Source: Oscillibacter sp. PC13 (lineage in GTDB: Bacteria; Bacillota; Clostridia; Oscillospirales; Oscillospiraceae). From it: a stretch of 64,000 nt of DNA. The notes beneath the pieces were generated by a model that did no database searches, was not told the DNA's origin, and worked only from the letters and a program-made list of their open reading frames with translations. The DNA lies in NCBI RefSeq assembly GCF_900115635.1, contig NZ_FOXE01000011.1:1-64000 (forward strand), written 5' to 3'. How positions within the stretch are numbered: the stretch's first letter is position 1; every line of letters begins with the position of its first letter. The position numbers and the translations under genes are program-made. Below are positions 25,361 through 35,257 of this stretch, one piece after another.

Positions 25361-25406
25361 TGGTGGAGACTACTGGACTCGAACCAGTGACCTCCTGCGT
25401 GTGAAG
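25361..25406 (-). repeat. Attachment-site direct repeat (right), inside tRNA-Val
   Basis: These 46 bases are identical to 4428-4473. They form the 3' part of the intact tRNA-Val gene, from the anticodon loop to the CCA end. Recombination between the two copies would release element B and leave tRNA-Val intact. Confidence 0.9.
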
Positions 25407-25437
25407 CAGGCGCTCTAACCAGCTGAGCTAAGCCTCC
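25361..25437 (-). tRNA. tRNA-Val(CAC)
   Basis: A full cloverleaf can be drawn: acceptor GGAGGCT with AGTCTCC, D-arm GCTC/GAGC, anticodon stem CCTGC/GCAGG with loop TTCACAC (anticodon CAC), T-arm ACTGG/CCAGT with loop TTCGAGT, discriminator A and an encoded CCA. It is the last tRNA of a three-gene cluster and the integration target of both elements. Confidence 0.95.
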
Positions 25438-25495
25438 ATAAGGATATCCAATTTTGGCCCCATAAGACGCCGCGATGCCACAGCGCCTTATGGGA

Positions 25496-25570
25496 TGGTG
25501 ACCCGTACGGGATTCGAACCCATGTTACAGCCGTGAAAGGGCCGTGTCTTAACCACTTGACCAACGGGCC
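25496..25570 (-). tRNA. tRNA-Glu(TTC)
   Basis: The cloverleaf has acceptor GGCCCGT/ACGGGTC, anticodon stem CGGCC/GGCTG with loop CTTTCAC (anticodon TTC), T-loop TTCGAAT and encoded CCA. It is the middle gene of the cluster. A hairpin (CCCATAAG...CTTATGGG, 25459-25494) fills the spacer to tRNA-Val. Confidence 0.95.
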
Positions 25571-25617
25571 GAAAAAACTTTAGATTCCATGAAGCGCCCA
25601 TGGCGCTCCATGGAATA

Positions 25618-25694
25618 TGGTAGCGGCACCTGGATTTGAACCGGGGACACTGCGGGTATGAACCGCATGCTCTAGCCAACTGAGCTATGCCGCC
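25618..25694 (-). tRNA. tRNA-Met(CAT), elongator type
   Basis: The acceptor is GGCGGCA/TGCCGCT, the anticodon stem TGCGG/CCGCA with loop TTCATAC (anticodon CAT), and CCA is encoded. The anticodon stem lacks the three G-C pairs of initiator tRNA, so it is elongator Met; the Ile2 type with modified CAT cannot be excluded. The T-stem has one mismatch. A hairpin (ATTCCATG...CATGGAAT, 25584-25615) lies in the spacer to tRNA-Glu. Confidence 0.9.
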
Positions 25695-25721
25695 AAATTT
25701 CACCTACAATGGGCAGGAATT

Positions 25722-25751
25722 ACTATACCAAAAAGTCATGCCTTTTGTCAA
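25722..25751 (-). promoter_or_regulatory. Promoter of the tRNA cluster
   Basis: On the minus strand TTGACA (25746-25751) and TATAGT (25722-25727) are 18 bp apart, ~28 bp before the first tRNA base. Confidence 0.8.
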
Positions 25752-26092
25752 TACCTTTGCCAAAAGTTTTTGCAAGAAAAGCCTAAAGCAAAGAGCGCGG
25801 CAGCCATACAATTTTCTGTTGAATAAACGTACCTGGTTCAATCAGCTTTTCTTTTTACACTTCTTACATATTGCGCGGAAAAATAGAAAACTCAGTTTCT
25901 GGATTGGCCACACTGATTGTAAATAGAACCCAAAATCACATAACAGTTAACAGTATAGTAAAAAGGAGTAAGAAAAAATTGTTTAAAAAACAAAAAATAA
26001 ATCATATAAAGGGATTGGCGCTTGACACTGCCGTGAACTACTGCCATAGTTAAGTCCGCCGATAAAGTGTAACATACTACAAGGAGCGCCCA
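25752..26092. other. AT-rich gene-free stretch with one plus-strand promoter
   Basis: No gene is seen. The stretch is much more AT-rich than its surroundings. At 26022-26050 it holds TTGACA and CATAGT 17 bp apart on the plus strand, upstream of the broken GntR gene. Confidence 0.5.
26022..26050 (+). promoter_or_regulatory. Promoter of the GntR pseudogene
   Basis: TTGACA (26022-26027) and CATAGT (26045-26050) are spaced by 17 bp, 43 bp before the ATG at 26093, which has AAGGAG upstream. Confidence 0.55.
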
Positions 26093-26407
26093 ATGATTGG
26101 ACGGGCAAAGTCATTAAACGTACAAGCATACGATCTGATTTCGGATGCCATTATTCAAAGTATAATCAAAAGAAATGAGATTTATTCTGAACAGTGATTT
26201 GCAGATCGGTTTCAGATTTCCCGTACACCTGTACGGAAAGCACTGCTACAATTGCGCGCAGAGGGAATGATTGAAACACTGCCAAATCGCGGAATTATTG
26301 TGAAGCCGCTTTCCCGCATAGATGCACGGGGGATTTTCCAGATGCGTATGGCAGTGGAAGGATTTTGCGCATCAGAATTGACTCGCCAAATTCAGGCTGG
26401 AAATTAA
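26093..26407 (+). pseudogene. GntR-family regulator, N-terminal remnant with internal TGA
   Basis: From ATG 26093 (AAGGAG box at 26081) the frame reads a GntR winged helix: NVQAYDLISDAIIQSIIKRNEIYSEQ, then a TGA at 26195-26197, then FADRFQISRTPVRKALLQL, EGMIETLPNRGIIVKPL and the start of the FCD effector domain (GIFQMRMAVEGFCASEL), ending at TAA 26405. The effector domain is otherwise missing; scraps up to ~26510 may be its remains. GntR/FCD proteins usually control the neighbouring catabolic gene, here the HMGL-like enzyme. Confidence 0.75.
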
Positions 26408-26550
26408 AACAAATGTGGAAAACACGATGAGCGAAAAAAACCCTATTTTTCGGATATGGCAGAAGTACCGGACTACGCAATGGAAGACCGTTTTATAAAG
26501 CGGATGTAAAGTGGACGAGCCGCCACAATTTTGAACTGGAGAAAAAGCAC

Positions 26551-27717
26551 ATTGACAAAGTTACCATTCATGATGTGACATTGCGGGATGGGGATCAGAC
26601 GCCGGGCTCTGTGTTTTTGGAGGATGAACGGGTACGGATTGGCGATGCATCGGCAGAAATGAAGGTGCCCCGCATTGAGGCGGACATGCCATCCGTGTCT
26701 GCAGTGGTGGAAAATGCTATGCGGTGTATGGCGGCAAAAAATTATTTTGACAGCAAAATCTATGGTTTCGCAAGAGCTGTAACCAGCGATATTGACTTAT
26801 GCAAAGATGTGGGCTGCCAGGGCATTATCATTGAATACTGTGTGAATCCCGTGATCATCAAATACGCATATAAGAAGTCACCAAAAGAAGTAGCCGAAAA
26901 TCTGAACCATGGCATCAACCACGCAAAAAGCCTGGGTTTTGAAGATGTTGCGTTCATGGGCTGGGACTGGTTCCGTACTCCAATTGCGTTTACGAAGAGC
27001 CTGATTGAAGAAGTTTATGAGAAAGCGCAACTGGACGGGCTGGTAATTGTGGATACATACGACAGCGCGACGCCGGATGCGGCGGAGGAGATGTTCCTTC
27101 AGTTCAAGACCTGGTTTCCCCGCCTGCGGCTGGAGTTCCACGGCCATATCGACAACGGCTGCGGCGTTGCCAACTGTCTGGCTGCCCTGTGGGGCGGCGC
27201 AGAGGTGATTCACACGTCCATCAACGGCATGGGTGAACGCTGCGGCAACAACCCCACAGAAGAGGTTGCGGTGCTGATGGAAATTCACAAGGGGATTCAT
27301 ACAGGTATGGAACTGAGCAAAATTGCACCTGCCGGCAATGTGGTGTCTGCCATTAGTCAGATTCCCATTCCGGCCAATAAGCCTGTCATGGGCAGTCGTC
27401 AGGCACAGATCGAATCTGGCGCATCTATGGACATTGAATACAAAATGGCGCATAACGATCACTATCGGGTGACCAACATCTATAATACCGTCAGTCCCAG
27501 CGTAGTGGGGCGGCGGGACAAAGTCCATCCCGTCCTTGGTAAGAGCTGCGGTAAAAACTCGATTCGCCTGATTCTGGATCAGTACGGCATTGAAGCATCT
27601 AACGAGGAGATTGCAAAGGTTCTTGACATGGTTAAGGCAGAAGCCTATGTTACGAAGGGCATGGTGTCCGAGGATATGATGCTTAAGTTTCTGGAGGATA
27701 TCAGAACAGCGCAGTAA
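26551..27717 (+). CDS. HMGL-like / isopropylmalate-synthase-type (DRE-TIM) enzyme, start codon abnormal
   Basis: The product shows the DRE-TIM metallolyase signature: VTLRDGDQTPG near the N-terminus, LEFHGHIDNGCGVANCLAALWGGAEVIHTSINGMGERCGN (~200-240) holding the HxH-type metal site and GxGERxGN loop, and a C-terminal ~130-residue extension. Such enzymes condense or cleave acyl-CoA or 2-oxo acids. The expected start (DKVTIHDVTLRD) falls on ATT at 26551, ~9 nt after a GGAG box, so ATG may have mutated. The next in-frame start, GTG 26575, cuts into the catalytic strand. With the broken GntR gene upstream, the locus may be decaying, though the rest of the frame is intact. Confidence 0.7.
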   Translation: MDKVTIHDVTLRDGDQTPGSVFLEDERVRIGDASAEMKVPRIEADMPSVSAVVENAMRCMAAKNYFDSKIYGFARAVTSDIDLCKDVGCQGIIIEYCVNPVIIKYAYKKSPKEVAENLNHGINHAKSLGFEDVAFMGWDWFRTPIAFTKSLIEEVYEKAQLDGLVIVDTYDSATPDAAEEMFLQFKTWFPRLRLEFHGHIDNGCGVANCLAALWGGAEVIHTSINGMGERCGNNPTEEVAVLMEIHKGIHTGMELSKIAPAGNVVSAISQIPIPANKPVMGSRQAQIESGASMDIEYKMAHNDHYRVTNIYNTVSPSVVGRRDKVHPVLGKSCGKNSIRLILDQYGIEASNEEIAKVLDMVKAEAYVTKGMVSEDMMLKFLEDIRTAQ

Positions 27718-27791
27718 GAATGTCGTGTTCAAATGAAGACGATTCAAGCTGCCTTGGGAAAGATAAAGCATAAATGTGATTTGCATAACCG

Positions 27792-27832
27792 AATTAAGGA
27801 GAGCCGATGCATTGCATCGGCTCTCCTTAATT
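27792..27832. repeat. Perfect 41-bp palindrome
   Basis: Arms 27792-27811 and 27813-27832 are exact reverse complements around one central base (arm includes AAGGAGAGCCGATGCA). It lies 75 bp after the HMGL-like gene. It could be its terminator, but there is no T-run longer than two. Confidence 0.75.
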
Positions 27833-28010
27833 ATGAATATTTCTGGAATCGGAACAGGGTGCAGGCATGTTACAGCTCCAACAGCATTCAACAATCAGCC
27901 AGATCAAATAAAGAAATTATCCGTTGGATTGTTACGGAAATCAATCGTCTTGCCATAAAACATACTATAACAGCACCTGCAAAAATAAGATGATAAAAGA
28001 ATCGGCAGTA

Positions 28011-28052
28011 AAAAGCCGTTGCCTGCAAACCCGCAGACAACGGCTTTTTTGC
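28011..28052 (-). terminator. Bidirectional terminator downstream of groEL
   Basis: The stem AAAAAGCCGTTG with CAACGGCTTTTTT closes a loop with its own inner pairing (TGC/GCA). T-runs on both strands let it end groEL on the minus strand and anything arriving on the plus strand. Confidence 0.8.
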
Positions 28053-28128
28053 ATGTGACAATTTTTACTGGTTCTGTCGTAAATTTACAAACTTACCCCC
28101 AGCAACTTCAATGGTCAGCGGCTCTCTC

Positions 28129-29775
<1,647 letters not shown>

Positions 29776-29889
29776 TTAGAAGATAATTTTGATAACTTCG
29801 GGCAATTCACGTTCGCGTACTCACACGCGTTGGAAAGAGAAACGCGCCTTGGCCGGCGGACCAAGGCAGGGGACCAAAGGTTTGGCAGC

Positions 29890-30250
<361 letters not shown>

Positions 30251-30257
30251 CGCTGTT

Positions 30258-30286
30258 ATCATAGTACAGTCATCCCAGTTTGTAAA
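30258..30286 (-). promoter_or_regulatory. groESL promoter
   Basis: On the minus strand TTTACA (30281-30286) and TATGAT (30258-30263) have 17-bp spacing, immediately upstream of CIRCE. Confidence 0.85.
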
Positions 30287-30338
30287 GGGGGTATTTCACA
30301 AAAATTATGAAGAAATTGTTAAAGTTGTCAAAGAAGGC

Positions 30339-31265
30339 CTAACGGGCAGTGGCATTACAATTGCAGCCCTTGGGGCCAAAGAAGTTCAGATGCTTGTCCG
30401 CCAGCTGCATTACCACATCCCGGCTGCGGAAGGTTTCACCATCCAGGCAGGAGACAATGTCCCCGCCGCTTTGAATCCGGACTTTCCGGGCAGTGGAGAC
30501 ACGAATCAGCTCTGGCGGCAGAGAAGCATACTCACCGGCGGAGTAGGGGCCGAAGAGGCGGGCAAAGGTCCAGCGGCTGACGCTGCGCACCAGCACTGTG
30601 TGAAGGACGCCGTCATCCATCCGGGCCTCCGGCACGGGCATGGATCCGCCGCCATAGTAGCGTCCGTTGCACATGGATACCAGAGCAAAGCTCCCTTCCA
30701 GGCGCTCTTCGTCCAGCCAGACGGTCCAGTGCTGGCCAATACTGCGGAAGAGAAAATTCGCCGCTACAGAGCAGAGATAACTTCCGCGGCCGGTCAGCAG
30801 GGGAGAGCGGGAGAACCGATGCACGCTGTCGGCCACACGGGCGTCAATTCCATTGCAGGCGATGGTGAGACAGTACCGGCCATTGCAGTCAATTAAATCC
30901 AGTGGGAACACATCTCCGTCCCAGAGCTTTTCCGCATCCAAAAATTTGCTCCAATCCTCCCCAAAATTTTTGAGAAAATCATTGCCGGTGCCGGAAGGAA
31001 TACAGGTCATGGCGGCGTTGGAAAAGCCGGCCAGCCCACCCGCAACTTCAGAAACGGTGCCGTCGCCGCCGCAGGCATAAACACGAAGCGCCTCGCCGGT
31101 TTCTGCCAACCGCCGGGCCATCTCTGTGGCACCGCCGGGCCGTTCTGTCAGAAGGCAGGTGCAGTCCAGCCCATGGGACTGCCGTAGGTGATCCGCCATT
31201 GCATAAATACGCCCAACCTGGTTCCGCCTGCCCGCCGCAGGGTTGATAATGAAGACGTGGCGCAC
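30339..31265 (-). CDS. Diacylglycerol/lipid kinase (YegS/DgkB family)
   Basis: The start is taken as the GTG at 31265 (VRHVFIINPAAGRRN), 5 nt after a GGGGGGA box; an ATG eight codons upstream has no such box. The 308-residue protein has the DAGK catalytic domain (FIINPAAGRR, VYACGGDGTVSEVAGGL, CIPSGTGNDFLKNF) and the C-terminal YegS-like domain. Family enzymes phosphorylate diacylglycerol or related lipids at the membrane, recycling lipid in gram-positives. It ends C-x-C close to the C-terminus (GCNCNATAR), which is unusual. Confidence 0.9.
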   Translation of the reverse strand: MRHVFIINPAAGRRNQVGRIYAMADHLRQSHGLDCTCLLTERPGGATEMARRLAETGEALRVYACGGDGTVSEVAGGLAGFSNAAMTCIPSGTGNDFLKNFGEDWSKFLDAEKLWDGDVFPLDLIDCNGRYCLTIACNGIDARVADSVHRFSRSPLLTGRGSYLCSVAANFLFRSIGQHWTVWLDEERLEGSFALVSMCNGRYYGGGSMPVPEARMDDGVLHTVLVRSVSRWTFARLFGPYSAGEYASLPPELIRVSTARKVRIQSGGDIVSCLDGETFRSRDVVMQLADKHLNFFGPKGCNCNATAR

Positions 31266-31358
31266 AAGATCCCCCCAAGAAGAATACATTTTGGAGAAAT
31301 GGGTAGAAGAAAATACTTTTTGTAGAAAAAAGAGTGAAGAGGCAAAAACGGGGAGCGG

Positions 31359-32468
31359 TTATCTGCCGTACAAAAAGGCGTCGCACTTGATCATGCCGTT
31401 ATAGAGCTTCCGCTTTTTGTCTGCCTGCCGGCCGAAGCACCGCTCAAATTCTGTGTGAGAGGAGAGTACCAAAATTCTCCATTTGGGAGGCATCGTCCGC
31501 ATGGCTGCGCCGAAAGATCTGTAAAGCTCCTCTGCTTCCCGCTTTTCCATCAGCCGCTCCCCGTAGGGGGGGTTAGTCACCAGCTGGCCATATTCGCTGT
31601 CCCGGTGGAATTTCCCGGCATCTGCCACTTCAAAGCGAATATAGTCCTCCACACCCGCCAGCTCCGCATTGTGACGGGCCAGCTCCACAGCGGCGGGATC
31701 GATATCACCGCCCCAGATGTCATAGGCGCCGTGAAACTCCTTATCCATGGCCTCGTCCCCGGCTTCCAGCCACAGCCTGGAGGGCATGTTCTTCCACTTC
31801 TGGGCGGAAAAGCTCCGGTCCAGGCCGGGCGCCCGGTTTTTGGCGATGAGGGCCGCCTCAATGGGAATCGTGCCGCTGCCGCAGAAGGGATCGCAGAAGG
31901 GGTCCCGGCCCCGGTAGCGGGAGAGCGTCACCAGAGCCGCTGCCAGAGTCTCCCGGAGGGGAGCCCCCATGTTCTGAGCCCGGTAGCCCCGCTTGTAAAG
32001 CCCCTCGCCGGAGGTGTCCAGATACAGCGTGGCCACATCCTTAATGATGGAAAACTGAATCTGATAGCGACTGCCGGTCTCCGGCAGAGTTTCACAGCCA
32101 TATACGGCACCCAGCCGTTTTGCAGAGGCCTTTTTCACAATGGCCTGGCAGGCGGGGACAGAGTGCAGCGTGGAGTTCAAGGAATACCCCTTTACAGGAA
32201 ATTCCCCGTCCTTGGGAATGAACTCCTCCCAGGGCAGGGCGGCGACGCCCTGGAACAGCGCCTCAAAGTCCGGGGCGGGAAAGGAGCCCAGCTCCATCAG
32301 CACCCGGGCACCGCAGCGCAGATTGATGTTCAGGCGGGCGATGTCAGCCAAAGTGCCCTCGCAGTGAACCCGGCCGTTTTCTGCCCGGACATTCTGCAGC
32401 TGCAGGCGGCGCATCTCATCTGCCACCAGGCTTTCCAACCCGAATAGACAGGGAACGGTTAAAGTCAT
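31359..32468 (-). CDS. THUMP-domain rRNA (guanine-N2) methyltransferase, RlmL/YpsC type
   Basis: The 369-residue protein has an N-terminal ferredoxin-like/THUMP RNA-binding region (MTLTVPCLFGLESLVADEM, LNINLRCGARVLMEL) and a C-terminal Rossmann methyltransferase. Its motifs are DPFCGSGTIPIEAALIAKN (~192) and the catalytic LVTNPPYGERL (~302). Annotation pipelines often call it an N6-adenine DNA methylase, but the THUMP part points to 23S rRNA m2G modification. It shows no obvious operon partner. Confidence 0.9.
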   Translation of the reverse strand: MTLTVPCLFGLESLVADEMRRLQLQNVRAENGRVHCEGTLADIARLNINLRCGARVLMELGSFPAPDFEALFQGVAALPWEEFIPKDGEFPVKGYSLNSTLHSVPACQAIVKKASAKRLGAVYGCETLPETGSRYQIQFSIIKDVATLYLDTSGEGLYKRGYRAQNMGAPLRETLAAALVTLSRYRGRDPFCDPFCGSGTIPIEAALIAKNRAPGLDRSFSAQKWKNMPSRLWLEAGDEAMDKEFHGAYDIWGGDIDPAAVELARHNAELAGVEDYIRFEVADAGKFHRDSEYGQLVTNPPYGERLMEKREAEELYRSFGAAMRTMPPKWRILVLSSHTEFERCFGRQADKKRKLYNGMIKCDAFLYGR

Positions 32469-32664
32469 ATTGGTATCTCCTTATAAATGGACAAATCCAC
32501 AAATTTTATAATAACCTCAGTATAGCAGAAACCGCTGCAATACGCAACGGAGGAGAGCGGCCGTCTTTGTAACCAAAATGAAATGTTTTTTGCGCAGGAG
32601 ATATGATATCATAAACAAAATAGCAAGGAATCTCTCTGAACAGGGGGGAAGGAGGAGACAACCT

Positions 32665-33126
32665 GTGAACTATATGATTTGGATTTGGCTGGGTGCGGTG
32701 ATTCTGTTTGGTGCGGTGGAGGCAATGACGGCTGGACTGGTGTCCATCTGGTTTGTGGCCGGCGCTCTTGCGGCCCTGGCTGCGGCATTGCTGGATGCGT
32801 CGGTTCTTATACAGCTGGTGCTGTTTGTGGCGGTGTCCGCCGCGGCGCTGGCCGTCACGCGGCCGCTGGTGAAAAAGATCACATCCGGCAGAGTGGTTCC
32901 CACCAATGCGGACCGCGTTCTGGGCCAGGAAGTCAAGGTTACAGAGACTATCGACAATGAAAATGCCTCCGGCGCCGTCTATGCGGACGGGAAGACCTGG
33001 ACCGCCCGCAGTGCGGACGGCAGCGTTATCCCCAGTGGGACAGTGGTGAAAATTGACCACATGGAGGGCGTAAAGCTCTTTGTGAAATATGAAAAGAAAC
33101 TGAACGAAAAGATGGAGGTTATGTAA
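32665..33126 (+). CDS. NfeD-like membrane protein
   Basis: The GTG at 32665 has AGGAGG 9 nt upstream; the ATG three codons later is an alternative. The 153-residue protein has two to three N-terminal membrane segments (MIWIWLGAVILFGAVEA, LVSIWFVAGALAALAAALL, VLIQLVLFVAVSAAAL) and a C-terminal OB-fold domain (VLGQEVKVTETIDNENASGAV). NfeD proteins pair with SPFH proteins in membrane microdomains, and its stop overlaps the next start (TAATG), matching that pairing. Confidence 0.9.
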   Translation: MNYMIWIWLGAVILFGAVEAMTAGLVSIWFVAGALAALAAALLDASVLIQLVLFVAVSAAALAVTRPLVKKITSGRVVPTNADRVLGQEVKVTETIDNENASGAVYADGKTWTARSADGSVIPSGTVVKIDHMEGVKLFVKYEKKLNEKMEVM

Positions 33127-34076
33127 TGGGATTTAATTTCGGCTGGATCGCAATCATTGTTCTGGTTATATTGCTTTTGGCTGTACTGGGCAGCTGTATT
33201 GTGATTGTGCAGCAGTCCCGGGCTTATGTAGTGGAGTTCCTTGGTGCGTTCCACGCAGTTTGGAATGTGGGCTTCCACTTCAAGGTACCCGTCTTCATGC
33301 GCATCGCCAAAAAGGTATCCCTGAAGGAGCAGGTGGCGGATTTTGCCCCCCAGCCCGTCATCACCAAGGATAATGTCACCATGCAGATTGATACGGTGAT
33401 CTATTTCCAGATCACGGACCCCAAGCTGTATACCTACGGCGTGGAGCATCCCATGAACGCCATTGAGAATCTGACCGCGACCACGCTGCGGAATATTATC
33501 GGTGACATGGAACTGGATCAGTCCCTTACCTCCCGTGACACCATCAACACCCGGATGCGGGCGATTTTGGACGAGGCCACGGATCCCTGGGGCATCAAGG
33601 TCAACCGGGTGGAGCTGAAGAACATCATCCCGCCCAAGGAGATCCAGAACGCTATGGAAAAGCAGATGAAGGCGGAGCGTGAGCGCCGGGAGTCCATCCT
33701 GCAGGCCGAGGGACAAAAGCAGTCCCAGATTCTGGTTGCCGAGGGCGAGAAGCAGTCCGCCATTTTGAAGGCGGACGCCGCCAAGCAGGCTGCCATTTTG
33801 AAAGCGGAAGGCGAGAAGGAGGCCCGTATTATGGCGGCCGAGGCGGAGGCCCAGGCCATCATGCAGGTCCAGCAGGCCATGGCTGATTCGCTGAAGCTGC
33901 TGAATGCTGCCGCACCCAATGATCAGGTGGTAAAGCTGAAGGCTCTGGAGGCCATGCAGAAGGTGGCGGACGGCAAGGCCACCAAGATCATCATTCCCTC
34001 TGAGCTGCAGGGGCTGGCTGGCCTTGCCGCCAGCGCCAAGGCAGTGTTTGAGAGCGAGGATCCCAAGGCGGAGTAA
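33126..34076 (+). CDS. SPFH/band 7 (stomatin-like, QmcA type) protein
   Basis: The 316-residue protein has one N-terminal membrane anchor (IAIIVLVILLLAVLGSCIVIV), the SPFH domain (VVEFLGAFHAVWNVGFHFKVP to QSLTSRDTINTRMRAILDEAT) and an Ala/Glu/Lys-rich coiled coil with repeated ILxAEGEKQ units (~195-255). Such proteins oligomerise into membrane scaffolds and often work with NfeD and FtsH-type proteases. It is translationally coupled to the NfeD-like gene. Confidence 0.95.
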   Translation: MGFNFGWIAIIVLVILLLAVLGSCIVIVQQSRAYVVEFLGAFHAVWNVGFHFKVPVFMRIAKKVSLKEQVADFAPQPVITKDNVTMQIDTVIYFQITDPKLYTYGVEHPMNAIENLTATTLRNIIGDMELDQSLTSRDTINTRMRAILDEATDPWGIKVNRVELKNIIPPKEIQNAMEKQMKAERERRESILQAEGQKQSQILVAEGEKQSAILKADAAKQAAILKAEGEKEARIMAAEAEAQAIMQVQQAMADSLKLLNAAAPNDQVVKLKALEAMQKVADGKATKIIIPSELQGLAGLAASAKAVFESEDPKAE

Positions 34077-34094
34077 CATACAAAAAAACACGAA

Positions 34095-34127
34095 GGAGAC
34101 GGCCTTTTCGGGCCGTCCCCTTTTTTC
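34095..34127 (+). terminator. Terminator after the NfeD-SPFH operon
   Basis: A 10-bp stem (GGAGACGGCC with GGCCGTCCCC, one mismatch) with a 6-base loop is followed by six T. Confidence 0.85.
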
Positions 34128-34168
34128 CGGCGGTGTGCGCTGCCGGGATCGAATGAGAGGTGTGCAAC

Positions 34169-34786
34169 ATGAGAGAAGTGGATCCTGATAAAACGCAAAG
34201 ATCCATGAGTTATCAACTATATATCGACGCACCGATGCCTATGGTTACCCTGTTCCGGACACTGGATGTGTCCAGGCTGATCCGTCTGCGCAGGCGGGGC
34301 TATTCATTCAATATGCTGATGTGCTACTGCATTTTGTCCGCCGCCGGCGCCATTCCGGAGTTTTCCCTTCTGCCGGTGGGGAAAAAACTGATGGCATACG
34401 ACACCCTTGCCGTCAGCGCCATCATTGCAAACCGGGCAGGCGGTATCAGCTCCTGCGACATTCCCGCCTGTCCGGATCTGCCGTCCTTTGACCGGGCCTA
34501 TCGGGAGCTGACAGGGCGGGTTCGGGACACCTGCGAGAATCACGATCTTCCGGACAGCATGGTGATAGGTACCTCCTGCCTTGCCAAGTACGACTTGGAC
34601 GGCGCTGTTAACTTTTACAGCGGACTGTTCAACAACCCGTTTCTCATCTGGGGCAGATACCGCCGCAGGGGTCTGCGGACATGGCTGCGGGTGTCCTTTC
34701 AGTTTCACCACGTTCAGATGGACGGCGAACAGGCCTGCCGTTTTCTCGATGAGCTGCAGACTGCCATCCGGCGCCTGGATACCTGA
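34169..34786 (+). CDS. CatA-like (chloramphenicol acetyltransferase fold) acyltransferase
   Basis: The ATG at 34169 (MREVDPDKTQRSMSYQLYIDAPMP) has GAGAGGTG just upstream. The 205-residue protein matches the type A chloramphenicol acetyltransferase fold, with the catalytic His box near the C-terminus (SFQFHHVQMDGEQACRFLDELQ, i.e. HHxxxDG). It belongs to the large CatA-like group of unknown acceptors, and true resistance is not implied: the N-terminal half diverges from classical CAT. Confidence 0.85.
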   Translation: MREVDPDKTQRSMSYQLYIDAPMPMVTLFRTLDVSRLIRLRRRGYSFNMLMCYCILSAAGAIPEFSLLPVGKKLMAYDTLAVSAIIANRAGGISSCDIPACPDLPSFDRAYRELTGRVRDTCENHDLPDSMVIGTSCLAKYDLDGAVNFYSGLFNNPFLIWGRYRRRGLRTWLRVSFQFHHVQMDGEQACRFLDELQTAIRRLDT

Positions 34787-34844
34787 CGGTGCTGCAGCCG
34801 CGGCGGGGTTCAAATCACGCCCATCGGGCATCCTTCGTTTCAGG

Positions 34845-35231
34845 TTACAGCACGTTTTTATTGTCCGGCCCGGGGGTGGTGACGATGACGGTTTCCGGTG
34901 TGATCACCAGCGCGCCCTTGGCGGTGGCGGCACCATGGAACATGTCGGATACCAGAGCTTTGAAGGTTTCTACCACGGGGCCCTCCGTCACATATTCCGC
35001 CGTGCCCTTGATTTGATAGCCCTCCATGGTGGCGGCGTCATAGGCGGAGACGGCGATTTTGCCGTTGCTGCGGAGGTTGGCGAGCGTGGTCTCCAAAAAT
35101 ACGTCGCCCACCACCAGCTTGCCATCTTCCGTGACGTCTTTGAACGCCACTGGCACGGCATTGGGTTGATCGGAGTAGGTGGCCAGGGTCCAGAGCTGCT
35201 CCTTGAGGAGCTTTGCAACTGCTTGATTCAT
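34845..35231 (-). CDS. Pyridoxamine 5'-phosphate oxidase-like flavoprotein
   Basis: The 128-residue protein has the split-barrel FMN-binding fold (LLKEQLWTLATYSDQPNAVPVAFKDV, GKLVVGDVFLETTLANLRSNGKIAVSA, GYQIKGTAEYVTEG). Small members reduce or bind FMN/F420-like ligands. It is transcribed divergently from an HxlR regulator, a common arrangement in which HxlR controls the flavoprotein. Confidence 0.88.
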   Translation of the reverse strand: MNQAVAKLLKEQLWTLATYSDQPNAVPVAFKDVTEDGKLVVGDVFLETTLANLRSNGKIAVSAYDAATMEGYQIKGTAEYVTEGPVVETFKALVSDMFHGAATAKGALVITPETVIVTTPGPDNKNVL

Positions 35232-35257
35232 GGGGTAATTCCTCCTTGATTGGTATT

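Larger units (their letters stand above)
4474..25406. mobile_element. Integrative element B: 20.9-kb molybdoenzyme catabolic island
   Basis: The element is bounded by the two 46-bp tRNA-Val repeats and carries one complete integrase (23976-25133) next to the intact tRNA end. Near both ends lies the same 17-bp motif with two GGGTC units 12 bp apart (4590-4606 and 25258-25274, one mismatch), candidate integrase arm sites. The cargo is an 11-gene minus-strand series (isomerases, MmgE/PrpD pair, flavoprotein, molybdoenzyme, Mo-cofactor genes, OCD-like), a plus-strand transporter, an opine-dehydrogenase-like gene and two LysR genes. No conjugation or phage structural genes are seen, so it is probably a mobilisable or passively transferred island. 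Confidence 0.8.

Noticed and set aside
34169..34786. Chloramphenicol resistance gene
   Set aside because: The HHxxxDG box is shared by the wider CatA-like group; nothing else points to resistance.
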